From Fibrobacteria bacterium (lineage in GTDB: Bacteria > Fibrobacterota > Fibrobacteria > UBA5070), in assembly GCA_020633825.1 (NCBI GenBank), contig JACKCV010000001.1:993001-1057000 (forward strand): DNA of 64,000 nucleotides. Direction: 5' to 3'. The stretch's first letter is position 1; every line of letters starts with the position of its first letter. The notes beneath the pieces are model-generated. The model saw nothing but the letters and a program-made list of their open reading frames with translations, was not told the origin of the DNA and did no database searches. The translations under genes and the position numbers were made by a program. Of the stretch, positions 44,847 through 52,813 are shown piece after piece.

Positions 44847-47360
44847 ATGTTCCGTAACATGAAACTGGGAATCCGACTCGGCATCGGCTTCGGCCTGATG
44901 GTGGCCATCATCGCCGGACTGGTCCTGTTCTCCCTGCAGCAGGTCGATGATCTCGACCAGGGGATCACCCTGGTGGTCGAGGACCGGATGGTCAAGACCC
45001 GCCAAGCCAACGAGGCGATCAGCCAGATAAACCTCCAGGGAAGGTATCTGCGCAACATGATCCTCTCCTCGAACGTGGCGGACATGGAAGCGGATCGGGA
45101 CCGCGTTCTCGCGGCACGGGAGGTGATCGGCAAGATCTGGGACACCCTGGACGCCACCATCACATCTGAGGAGGGACGGCGATTGCTGGATCGGGTGCAG
45201 AAGGCGCGGCCTGCCCTCAAGGAGGGACAGGACAAGATGATGCCCCTCACTCTGGCCGGAAAGGATAGCGCGGCGGTTGCGATCCTGTTCGGGACCTATC
45301 GGGAAGCCCAGAAGGAATACCTCGATGCCGTGGATGAATTGATCCATTTCCAGCAGAAGCTGGCCCAGACGGATGGCATGGACGCGGATCTCCTGGCTCA
45401 GAAGACGCAGGCCGCGTTGAAGTGGCTCCTGTTCCTGGCGCTTGTGGTCGCCGGCGGGATCGGATGGTTCATCACCCGCAGCATCACGGCTCCGGTCGCC
45501 AAGTGCATCGACATCGCCTCCAAGGTGGCGCGCGGCGAGACCAACATCGCCATCGAGGTCGACAGCAAGGACGAGATCGGCAAGTTGATGGAAACCATGA
45601 AGCACATGGTGGCGATCATCAACGACCTGATCGGCCAGATGAACCACATGGCGGCCGACCACGATCGTGGCGAGATCGACACGTCGATGGACGAGGGCAA
45701 GTTCCACGGCGCCTTCGGGGAGATGGCCAGGGGCGTGAACGGGATGGCGTTCGGACATCTCGCGGTCCAGAAGAAGGCAATGGCGTGCGTGGCGGAATTC
45801 GGCCGCGGCAACTTCGACGCCCCGTTGGAGAAGTTCCCGGGGAAGAAGGCGTTCATCAACGAGAACATCGAGGCGGTTCGCACGAACATCAAGGAGTTCA
45901 TCCAGCAGATGAACAGCATGTCGAACGACCACGACCGCGGCGAGATCGATACCGCCATTCCCGCGGATCGTTTCCAAGGATCGTTCCAGGTGATGGCCAA
46001 GGGCGTGAACGACATGGTGTTCGGCCACATCGCGGTGAAGAAGAAGGCGATGGCCTGCGTGATGGAATTCGGCCGCGGCAACTTCGACGCCCCGTTGGAG
46101 AAGTTCCCGGGCAAGAAGGCGTTCATCAACGAGACGATCGAGAAGGTGCGCGAGAACCTGAAGGCCCTGATCTCCGACACGGACAGCCTGGTGACGGCGG
46201 CCCTGGGAGGCCAGTTGGCCACGCGCGCCGACGCGACGCGCCACCAGGGCGACTTCCGCAAGATCGTGGAAGGGGTGAACAACACCCTGGACGCGGTGAT
46301 CAATCCGATCAACGAGGCGGCCTCGGTGCTGGAGAAAATCGCCGCCCGTGATCTGACGGCCCGGGTGATGGGCAACTACCAGGGCGACCTCAACCGCATC
46401 AAGATGGCGGTGAACACGGCGGTGGACAACCTGGACAAGGCCTTGGCGCAGGTGGGGCAGGCGACGCTGCAGGTGTCGAGCGCCTCGCAGCAGATCAGCG
46501 CGGGGAGCCAGTCGTTGGCGCAGGGCGCGAACGAACAGGCCTCGAGCCTGGAGGAGGTTTCCTCGAGCCTGGAGGAGATGGCCTCGATGACTCGGCAGAA
46601 CGCGGAGAACGCGTTGCAGGCGAAGAACCTCGCCGGGGAGGCCGACGGCAACGCCCGCCAGGGCGGAGAGGCGATGGGCCGGATGAACGGTTCGATCGTG
46701 AAGATCAAGGAGAGCTCGGACCAGACGGCGAAGATCGTGAAGACGATCGACGAGATCGCGATGCAGACGAACCTTCTGGCCTTGAACGCGGCGGTGGAAG
46801 CCGCTCGTGCGGGGGAAGCGGGACGTGGCTTCGCGGTGGTTGCCGAGGAGGTCCGCAACCTGGCGCAGCGCTCGGCGCAGGCGGCGAAGAACACGGCGGA
46901 CATGATCGGCGAATCGGTGAAGAACGCCGACGAAGGTGTGAAGATCGCCCAGGAGGTGGCGAAGTCGTTCGAGCAGATCGCGAGCTCGTCGCGGAAGGTG
47001 AACGACCTGATCGCGGAGATCGCCTCGGCCTCGAAGGAACAGAGCCAGGGGATCGAGCAGGTGAATTCGGCGGTGTCGCAGATGGACAAGGTGACGCAGC
47101 AGACGGCTGCGAACGCGGAGGAGTCGGCGAGTTCCTCGGAGGAGCTTTCGAGCCAGGCGGAGGAGCTGCAGTCGATGGTGGCGCAGTTCCGGATCACGCA
47201 GGACATCGGAGCGTCCCGTCAGCCTCAGGCGATCGCTCCGGGAGCCCGTCGTCGTGCATTGCCTCCCCCCACGCGCAAGGCGGCTCCTCCGTCGCGCAAC
47301 CAGGTGGTGGATCCGGAGGATGTGATCCCGATGGACGACGCCACCCTGCGGGAATTCTGA
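44847..47360 (+). CDS. Methyl-accepting chemotaxis protein with tandem HAMP repeats
   Basis: An 837-residue chemoreceptor starting MFRNMKLGIRLGIGFGLM, like the first one, with a four-helix periplasmic sensor, a second membrane helix near 190-210 (WLLFLALVVAGGIGWFITRS), HAMP, then repeated HAMP-like units. Two units (around DNA 45780 and 46050) are nearly identical, exactly 270 bp (90 residues) apart, including about 47 bp without a mismatch. The signalling tip is intact (EIAMQTNLLALNAAVEAARAGE). The tail ends DDATLREF, not a clear CheR pentapeptide. AAGGAGGAA precedes the ATG. Being inside the che run, it is probably the main partner of this CheA/CheW. Confidence 0.94.
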   Translation: MFRNMKLGIRLGIGFGLMVAIIAGLVLFSLQQVDDLDQGITLVVEDRMVKTRQANEAISQINLQGRYLRNMILSSNVADMEADRDRVLAAREVIGKIWDTLDATITSEEGRRLLDRVQKARPALKEGQDKMMPLTLAGKDSAAVAILFGTYREAQKEYLDAVDELIHFQQKLAQTDGMDADLLAQKTQAALKWLLFLALVVAGGIGWFITRSITAPVAKCIDIASKVARGETNIAIEVDSKDEIGKLMETMKHMVAIINDLIGQMNHMAADHDRGEIDTSMDEGKFHGAFGEMARGVNGMAFGHLAVQKKAMACVAEFGRGNFDAPLEKFPGKKAFINENIEAVRTNIKEFIQQMNSMSNDHDRGEIDTAIPADRFQGSFQVMAKGVNDMVFGHIAVKKKAMACVMEFGRGNFDAPLEKFPGKKAFINETIEKVRENLKALISDTDSLVTAALGGQLATRADATRHQGDFRKIVEGVNNTLDAVINPINEAASVLEKIAARDLTARVMGNYQGDLNRIKMAVNTAVDNLDKALAQVGQATLQVSSASQQISAGSQSLAQGANEQASSLEEVSSSLEEMASMTRQNAENALQAKNLAGEADGNARQGGEAMGRMNGSIVKIKESSDQTAKIVKTIDEIAMQTNLLALNAAVEAARAGEAGRGFAVVAEEVRNLAQRSAQAAKNTADMIGESVKNADEGVKIAQEVAKSFEQIASSSRKVNDLIAEIASASKEQSQGIEQVNSAVSQMDKVTQQTAANAEESASSSEELSSQAEELQSMVAQFRITQDIGASRQPQAIAPGARRRALPPPTRKAAPPSRNQVVDPEDVIPMDDATLREF
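45795..46112 (+). repeat. 270-bp-period tandem repeat inside the third chemoreceptor
   Basis: The segment starting GAATTCGGCCGCGGCAACTT at 45795 recurs at 46065 with about 47 identical bases, in frame. It encodes FGRGNFDAPLEKFPGKKAFI twice. This points to recent duplication or gene conversion of a HAMP unit. Confidence 0.85.
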
Positions 47361-47500
47361 GGGCGGCGCGTGGTCGCAAGGCGAGCCGATGTCCGTCGTG
47401 CCCCGGGTTCCCCGGGATGCGGCCGGTGTCATCCCGGGATCCTTCCCGGGCGAGAGGGGTCCGCCGACGGCGGATCCCTCCTTTCGCTGGAGTTCACCCC

Positions 47501-48004
47501 ATGAACCAGGCGGGGGAGCGGCGCCAAGGGGGGAAGGATATTCCGGGAAAGGCGGTGCCACCGGGGGGGATCGTCCTGGTGCAGGATGGCACCAACTTGA
47601 TCGCCGTGGTCGGCCCCGGAGTCGCGGTGTGCCTTTGGAACGAGGCCACCCAGACGGCATGCCTGGCCCATTTCTGCCAGGCGGCCGTCTATGAACGAGT
47701 GAATGCCACGGCCCGATTCGGAAACGTGGCGATCCCGACCGCTGTCGAGATGATCCGCAAGTCGGTGGTGGGTGGGCGACTGGAGGCCCAGATCTTCGGG
47801 GGGGCGGCGCGGGTCGAGGATGGTCGGGAGTCCGCCGAGGCCAACATCGAGATGGCCCGCAGAATCCTCGCCCAGAGGGGTGTCCCTGTCGTCTCCGAGG
47901 ATGTCGGCGGAGAGAAAGGACGGAAGATCGTGTTTCAGACCACGACCGGGCATGTCGCGGTGGTGAAGGTGCACCGGTTGCGCGCGGAGGATTGGAATCC
48001 ATGA
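47501..48004 (+). CDS. CheD homologue lacking the catalytic cysteine
   Basis: A 167-residue CheD-fold protein. Aligned by eye with the second CheD here, the motif GSC-V-G-I becomes GPG-V-A-V: the catalytic Cys (residue 28 in the other copy) is Gly40, while the His is kept (His57 in CLAHF). The receptor deamidase reaction should therefore not work, but CheC/CheX-type or receptor binding might. It begins after a GGAG site and overlaps cheR (ATGA). It is probably a regulatory or scaffold form. The fold assignment rests on the length, the aligned motif and the position next to cheR. Confidence 0.7.
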   Translation: MNQAGERRQGGKDIPGKAVPPGGIVLVQDGTNLIAVVGPGVAVCLWNEATQTACLAHFCQAAVYERVNATARFGNVAIPTAVEMIRKSVVGGRLEAQIFGGAARVEDGRESAEANIEMARRILAQRGVPVVSEDVGGEKGRKIVFQTTTGHVAVVKVHRLRAEDWNP

Positions 48005-48804
48005 AAGCCTCGTCGTACGCCGCATTGCGGGACTTCATCTACGCCACCGCGGGGATCCAGCTCGGGGAATCGAAGCAGGCGCTCGTCCTGGCCCGGGTGG
48101 GGCAGCGGTTGCGGGCCCTGGGGCTGGACGATCCCGACGCCTACATCCGCGAAGTCCTGCAGCACCAGGACCAGGAGGAGATCGTCCATTTGCTGGATGC
48201 CATCTCCACCAATTTCACCTCCTTCTTCCGGGAGGAGGCGCATTTCCACCGGCTCACGGGGATTCTCCGGGATTGGAAATCCCAAGGCCAGAAGAAATTC
48301 CGCATCTGGTGCGCGGCGGCCTCCACGGGGGAGGAGCCCTACACCTTGTCGATGGTCTGCCAGGAAGCCCTGGGGGATTTCAGCGATCTCAAGATTCTTT
48401 GCACGGACATCTCGACGAGAGTGCTGGAAACCGGGCGGCGAGGGGTGTACCATCTGTCCAAGATGGATCCAGTCCCGCCTCAATCGCTCCAGCGCTGGTT
48501 CGGCCCGCCCGACGAGGAATCCTTCGTCTCGGCGAAACCCGCCTTGCGCGGGCCGCTGTCGTTCGCGCGGTTGAATCTCGCCGAGGTCCCCTATCCCATG
48601 AAGGGCCCCTTCGATGTCGTATTCTGTCGAAACGTGATGATCTACTTCGATGTCGCGGGTCGGACCCGGTTCGTCACCGAGGCCGCCAGGCTGCTGCGCC
48701 CGGGTGGATTCCTGTTCGTCGGGCACGCCGAGAGCGTGGCCGGCATCGCACCGGGGTTCCGCGCCGTCGCCCCGTCGGTCTACCAGAGGGTGGTCCACGG
48801 ATGA
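48001..48804 (+). CDS. cheR: Chemoreceptor methyltransferase CheR
   Basis: A 267-residue SAM-dependent methyltransferase that methylates chemoreceptor glutamates. It has a helical N-terminal domain, STNFTSFFREEAHF (receptor-proximal loop), the SAM site IWCAAASTGEEPYTLSM, LCTDIST, and DVVFCRNVMIYFD. The start was chosen at the ATG overlapping the CheD-like stop. All core motifs are intact. It lies between two cheD genes. Confidence 0.96.
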   Translation: MKASSYAALRDFIYATAGIQLGESKQALVLARVGQRLRALGLDDPDAYIREVLQHQDQEEIVHLLDAISTNFTSFFREEAHFHRLTGILRDWKSQGQKKFRIWCAAASTGEEPYTLSMVCQEALGDFSDLKILCTDISTRVLETGRRGVYHLSKMDPVPPQSLQRWFGPPDEESFVSAKPALRGPLSFARLNLAEVPYPMKGPFDVVFCRNVMIYFDVAGRTRFVTEAARLLRPGGFLFVGHAESVAGIAPGFRAVAPSVYQRVVHG

Positions 48805-49277
48805 GGCTCATCATCGGCATCGCCGAAATGTCGGTCACGGATCGTCCCGACGACCTCCTGGTCACGCACGCGCTGGGATCCTGCGTGGGCATCACGATCT
48901 TCGATCCCGTCGCCGGAGTGGGAGGGATCCTGCATTACATGCTGCCGCTTTCGAGCCTGGATCCCGCCAAGGCCGCCAAGAATCCGTTCATGTTCGGGGA
49001 TTCGGGGATTCCCGAATTCTTCCGCCGGGCCTACGAATTGGGCGCTACGAAGGAGAATCTCCGGGTCTGCATGGCGGGCGGGGCGAACGTGATCCAGGAC
49101 GCCCAGAAATTCGACATCGGCTCGCGGAACATCGTGATCGCCCGCAAGCTCTTCTGGAAGAACGCGGTCCTCATCGCCGGAGAGCATGTCGGTGGATCCG
49201 CTCCCCGCACGCTCTACCTGGACATGGCAACTGGCAACACCTGGTTCACTTCCGGTCGCGACCGGGTGGACCTGTAG
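48801..49277 (+). CDS. cheD: Chemoreceptor glutamine deamidase CheD
   Basis: A 158-residue CheD with the catalytic Cys28 in HALGSCVGI and His45 in GILHYMLP intact, and GGANV later in the sequence. CheD converts receptor glutamines to glutamates and in many bacteria is controlled by CheC. It overlaps cheR by 4 nt. With the Cys-less copy upstream of cheR, this locus has an active/inactive CheD pair. Confidence 0.94.
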   Translation: MRLIIGIAEMSVTDRPDDLLVTHALGSCVGITIFDPVAGVGGILHYMLPLSSLDPAKAAKNPFMFGDSGIPEFFRRAYELGATKENLRVCMAGGANVIQDAQKFDIGSRNIVIARKLFWKNAVLIAGEHVGGSAPRTLYLDMATGNTWFTSGRDRVDL

Positions 49278-49286
49278 GAGGCGACG

Positions 49287-49670
49287 ATGGCCTACACGGT
49301 CCTTTTGGTCGATGACAGCGAAACCATCCGCGAGGCGATGGTCCGGGCATTCGCGATGGCGAAGCTTCCCATGGACGAGATCCTCCGCGCCGCCAACGGG
49401 GCGGAGGCGCTCCAGGTGCTGCGGGAACGCTGGGTGGATCTCGTCCTCACCGACATCAACATGCCGACCATGGGGGGGGAGGAACTGGTGCGCGCCATGA
49501 AGTCCGATGCGGAACTCTCCGACATCCCCGTCGCGGTGCTCTCCTCCGATGGCTCCAAATCGAGGATCGATCGACTGTCCGCGCTCGGCGTGGTGGGCTA
49601 TCTCCGGAAGCCCTGCCGCCCGGAAGCGATCCGGGATCTTCTGCACTCCGTCCTGGGAGAATGGCAATGA
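49287..49670 (+). CDS. cheY: CheY-type response regulator
   Basis: A 127-residue single receiver domain. It has the acidic pocket DDSE near the start, the phospho-acceptor Asp in LVLTDINMPTMGG, the conserved Thr/Ser position (VLSSDG) and Lys in YLRKPCRP. It probably carries the output signal of CheA. Without flagellar genes in the window its target (flagellum, pili or gliding) is unknown. It overlaps the next gene (ATGA). Confidence 0.95.
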   Translation: MAYTVLLVDDSETIREAMVRAFAMAKLPMDEILRAANGAEALQVLRERWVDLVLTDINMPTMGGEELVRAMKSDAELSDIPVAVLSSDGSKSRIDRLSALGVVGYLRKPCRPEAIRDLLHSVLGEWQ

Positions 49671-50110
49671 GCGATTCGCTGCTGACCACCGCGGCCGAGG
49701 TGTTCCCCCGGATGCTCGAGGATTCGGCGTTCCTCTTCGCCGAGGATCCCGAGGGTGCCATCGACTTCCGGACTCCCGTCACAGGAGTCGCGATCGCCTA
49801 CGAAGGTCCCGAGCACGGGGTCCTGCATCTTTGGGCCCAGGACGCCTTCATGCGCAGCCTGGCCGCCAACATGCTCGGGATCGACGAGACCGACGAAGGG
49901 GCGTTGAATCGACGTTTCGACGCCTTGGGGGAGCTGCTGAACATCGTCCTGGGCCATTGCCTCACCGAGAGGTTCGGGGAAAGCGAGACCATGAAGATGG
50001 GGCTGCCCCATCGCCTGGATCTTGCGGAACTCGAGGCCGACAAACTTTCCGGGATCTGGTTGTCGGTGGAGGGGGAGCCGGTCCTGCTGGCCTGGAGCGA
50101 TCCTTCGTGA
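49667..50110 (+). CDS. CheX-like chemotaxis phosphatase domain protein
   Basis: A 147-residue protein with the CheC/CheX-type E-x-x-N motif in ALGELLNIVLGH, the site used to dephosphorylate CheY. Only one such motif is visible, as in CheX. It lies directly between cheY and cheB with overlapping start and stop codons, which supports a role in CheY-P removal. The rest of the sequence is poorly conserved, so the assignment is moderate. Confidence 0.72.
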   Translation: MSDSLLTTAAEVFPRMLEDSAFLFAEDPEGAIDFRTPVTGVAIAYEGPEHGVLHLWAQDAFMRSLAANMLGIDETDEGALNRRFDALGELLNIVLGHCLTERFGESETMKMGLPHRLDLAELEADKLSGIWLSVEGEPVLLAWSDPS

Positions 50111-51153
50111 ACAAGATCTCCGTCCTGGTGGTCGACGATTCCGCGGTGGTCCGCGAAGTCCTGTCCCGGGAACTGGGGCGAACCCGCGACATCGAAGTGG
50201 TGGCCACCGCGCCCGATCCTTTCGTGGCCCGCGACAAGCTGCTCAGGTACTCTCCGGACGTGATGACCCTCGACGTGGAAATGCCACGCATGGATGGCAT
50301 CACCTTCCTGCAGAAAGTCATGGCGCATCGGCCCATTCCGACCATCGTGGTGAGTTCGCTCACTCCGCATGGTGGGGACATGGCGATGGAAGCGTTGGAC
50401 GCCGGAGCGGTCGACGTCCTCTGCAAGCCCGGTGCGGCCTATACCATCGGGGATCTCGTGCCCATCCTGGCCGACCAGATCCGCGCCGCGGCCCGCGTCC
50501 GCCCCCAGGCGATCACCACGCGCGCCAGTCCTTCGCCGCCGGAAAGGAGGTTGGCGCTCACGCGCACCACCCAGTGCATCGTGGCCTTGGGGGCGAGCAC
50601 CGGAGGGACCCAGGCCCTGGAACGCGTCCTTTCCTCGTTTCCCGCCAACTGCCCGGGAACCGTGATCGCCCAGCACATGCCTCCCGAGTTCACGCGGTCC
50701 TTCGCCGCCCGGCTCGATCGCGTGTGCGCCATGGATGTGCGCGAAGCACGGGAAGGCGATGCGGTGGTGCCCGGCGTCGCACTCGTGGCCCCGGGCAACT
50801 ACCACATGGAGCTGCGCCGCGACGGAGCCCGCTACCATGCCATCCTCCACCAGGGGGAACGGCTCCATTTCCAGCGACCCGCGGTGGATTGCCTCTTCCA
50901 ATCGGTGGCCACCTGGGCGGGGCGCAACTGCGTGGCTGCCCTCCTGACCGGCATGGGATCCGATGGCGCTAAGGGTTTGTTGTCCATCCTCGAAGCGGGC
51001 GGAGCGACCATCGCCCAGGATCAGGCCAGTTCCGTGGTCTGGGGAATGCCGGGCGAGGCGGTCAAGTTGGGCGCGGCACAGGACATCCTCCCCCTCGACA
51101 AGGTCGCACAGAAAATCCTGGATCTGGCATCGCGCGACGCCTTGGCGAGGTGA
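50107..51153 (+). CDS. cheB: Chemoreceptor methylesterase CheB
   Basis: A 348-residue response regulator with methylesterase output. The N-terminal receiver has DDSAVVRE and phospho-Asp in TLDVEMPRMDGI. The C-terminal esterase triad is Ser164 (GASTGGT), His190 (AQHMPPEF) and Asp286 (GMGSDGAKG). It removes methyl groups added by CheR. The GTG start overlaps the CheX-like stop (GTGA). Confidence 0.96.
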   Translation: MNKISVLVVDDSAVVREVLSRELGRTRDIEVVATAPDPFVARDKLLRYSPDVMTLDVEMPRMDGITFLQKVMAHRPIPTIVVSSLTPHGGDMAMEALDAGAVDVLCKPGAAYTIGDLVPILADQIRAAARVRPQAITTRASPSPPERRLALTRTTQCIVALGASTGGTQALERVLSSFPANCPGTVIAQHMPPEFTRSFAARLDRVCAMDVREAREGDAVVPGVALVAPGNYHMELRRDGARYHAILHQGERLHFQRPAVDCLFQSVATWAGRNCVAALLTGMGSDGAKGLLSILEAGGATIAQDQASSVVWGMPGEAVKLGAAQDILPLDKVAQKILDLASRDALAR

Positions 51154-52382
51154 TCGGCATGAGGTTCGCCCACCTGCCCACTTCGCTCCCCGCGAAGATC
51201 CTGCTCATCGACGACTCGGCGATCGAGTTCGCGGTGTTGCGTCGGGTGCTGGCCAAAGGGACAGGCTGGACGGTGGAATGGGCCTCCTCGGGGGAAGCGG
51301 GTCTACAGCGATTGCGAGCCATGCCCGACCAATGGGATCTCGTCCTGCTCGATCTCCTGATGCCGGGAATGGACGGGATCGAGGTCATGACGAACATGTC
51401 CTCCGATCGTGATCTCGCGCAGCTGCCGGTGATCGTGCTCACCGCCTCGGACGACGACGCGGACCAGGTGCGGGCCCTGGAGGCGGGGGCCGACGATTAT
51501 CTCCGCAAACCCGTGGTCCCCGAGATCGCGCGGGCGCGGGTTCGTTCGGTGCTGGAAATGGCTCGGCACCGCAACGATCTGGAAGGTCTGGCCAGGGAAC
51601 GCGCCGCGCAACTCGCCCACGCCGACCGACTGGTTTCCCTGGGAACCCTCGCCGCCGGGATGGCCCACGAGATCAACAATCCCCTGACTTTCCTTTCGGG
51701 CAACCTGCAAATGCTCGAGAAATTCTCTCCGGTCCTGCGTGAGGAGCTCCAGTCGCTTCCCGGGTGGAATCCGAGTCGGCGCGTGCGGGAGGTGCTGGAC
51801 GAATTCCCTTCCATCGCCGGCGAGATGCGCTCGGGCATCCAACGCATCCAGAAGATCGTCTCCAGCCTGAAGTCCTTTTCCCGCAGCGGAGGAGGCCGGC
51901 GAGACCCGGTGGACCTCTCCGAAGTGGTCCGGAATTCCCTGGTGCTGTGCGCCCACCATCTCAAGGGTCTGGTCATCCAAGGGGATGGCCTGTCCTACGG
52001 GGTCCTGGTCGCCGGAGATGCCCAGGAGTTGGAGCAGATCGTCGTCAACCTGCTGGTGAACGCGGCGGATGCGATCCGCGAGGGATCCCGGGACGAGGAC
52101 GTCCAGCATCGCATCGTCATCGCCACCTGGTGCCAGGGGGCGAGATCCTGTCTCTCCATCCAGGACGACGGGCCGGGCATTCCCCCCGAGGTCCTCGACC
52201 GCCTCGGGACGCCCTTCTTCACCACGAAGGGGCCGGGAAAAGGCACGGGCCTGGGGCTCTCCATCTCCCAAGGCATCGCACGGGCGCACGGCGGGGAGCT
52301 TCGGCCCCAGGCCTGCGACGAAGGGGCTTTGTTTCTGCTCGATCTTCCGCGTCTGCCGGAACCAAAAGGAGCCATGCCATGA
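51150..52382 (+). CDS. Receiver-histidine kinase hybrid
   Basis: A 410-residue soluble protein. It has an N-terminal receiver (DDSAIEFAVLRR, phospho-Asp in LVLLDLLMPGMDG, KPVVPE), a coiled coil, a HisKA domain with the phospho-acceptor His in GMAHEINNPLTF, and an HATPase domain (NLLVNAADAIREG, DDGPGIPPE and GTGLGLSIS). It resembles kinases controlled by a receiver at their own N-terminus, so phosphoryl flow from CheA could switch this kinase on. The lone receiver that follows is its likely partner. Start chosen at the GTG overlapping cheB; an ATG lies three codons later. Confidence 0.9.
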   Translation: MIGMRFAHLPTSLPAKILLIDDSAIEFAVLRRVLAKGTGWTVEWASSGEAGLQRLRAMPDQWDLVLLDLLMPGMDGIEVMTNMSSDRDLAQLPVIVLTASDDDADQVRALEAGADDYLRKPVVPEIARARVRSVLEMARHRNDLEGLARERAAQLAHADRLVSLGTLAAGMAHEINNPLTFLSGNLQMLEKFSPVLREELQSLPGWNPSRRVREVLDEFPSIAGEMRSGIQRIQKIVSSLKSFSRSGGGRRDPVDLSEVVRNSLVLCAHHLKGLVIQGDGLSYGVLVAGDAQELEQIVVNLLVNAADAIREGSRDEDVQHRIVIATWCQGARSCLSIQDDGPGIPPEVLDRLGTPFFTTKGPGKGTGLGLSISQGIARAHGGELRPQACDEGALFLLDLPRLPEPKGAMP

Positions 52383-52813
52383 GCGATCCACTTCCCGGCC
52401 GCATCCTGTTCGTGGACGACGAACAAGGAATCCGCGACATGCTCGCCCGCCATTTCCGCTTCCAAGGCTACGAGGTCCTCCGTGCCTCCGATGGGATCGA
52501 AGCGCTCGAAATCCTCGACCGGGAACCCGTCGACGTGGTGGTGACGGATCTGGTCATGCCCCGGATGGACGGCGTCGCCCTGATGCGGGCCCTGCGCGCC
52601 GACCATCCCACGGTCCCCTTCATCGCCATGACAGGATATGTCGAACTCGCCTACCTCCTGACCGCCATGAGACTGGGTGCGGAGGATTGCCTCTTCAAGC
52701 CGATCGAGGATCTGTCCGAGCTGGAGAAGTCCGTCGCCCATCTGGTGGAGCGTTCCCGGCGATGGCAGCGCAAACTCGCCCAGCTGCGTTCGGTATCCCC
52801 GGAGGCCGCATGA
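52379..52813 (+). CDS. Single-domain response regulator
   Basis: A 144-residue receiver with a short basic C-terminal helix (KSVAHLVERSRRWQRKLAQLR). It has acidic residues DDEQ, phospho-Asp in VVVTDLVMPRMDG, Thr in IAMTGYVE and Lys in LFKPIEDL. It lacks an output domain. It overlaps both the hybrid kinase and the second cheA (ATGA), so it may shuttle phosphate between these kinases. Confidence 0.93.
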   Translation: MSDPLPGRILFVDDEQGIRDMLARHFRFQGYEVLRASDGIEALEILDREPVDVVVTDLVMPRMDGVALMRALRADHPTVPFIAMTGYVELAYLLTAMRLGAEDCLFKPIEDLSELEKSVAHLVERSRRWQRKLAQLRSVSPEAA

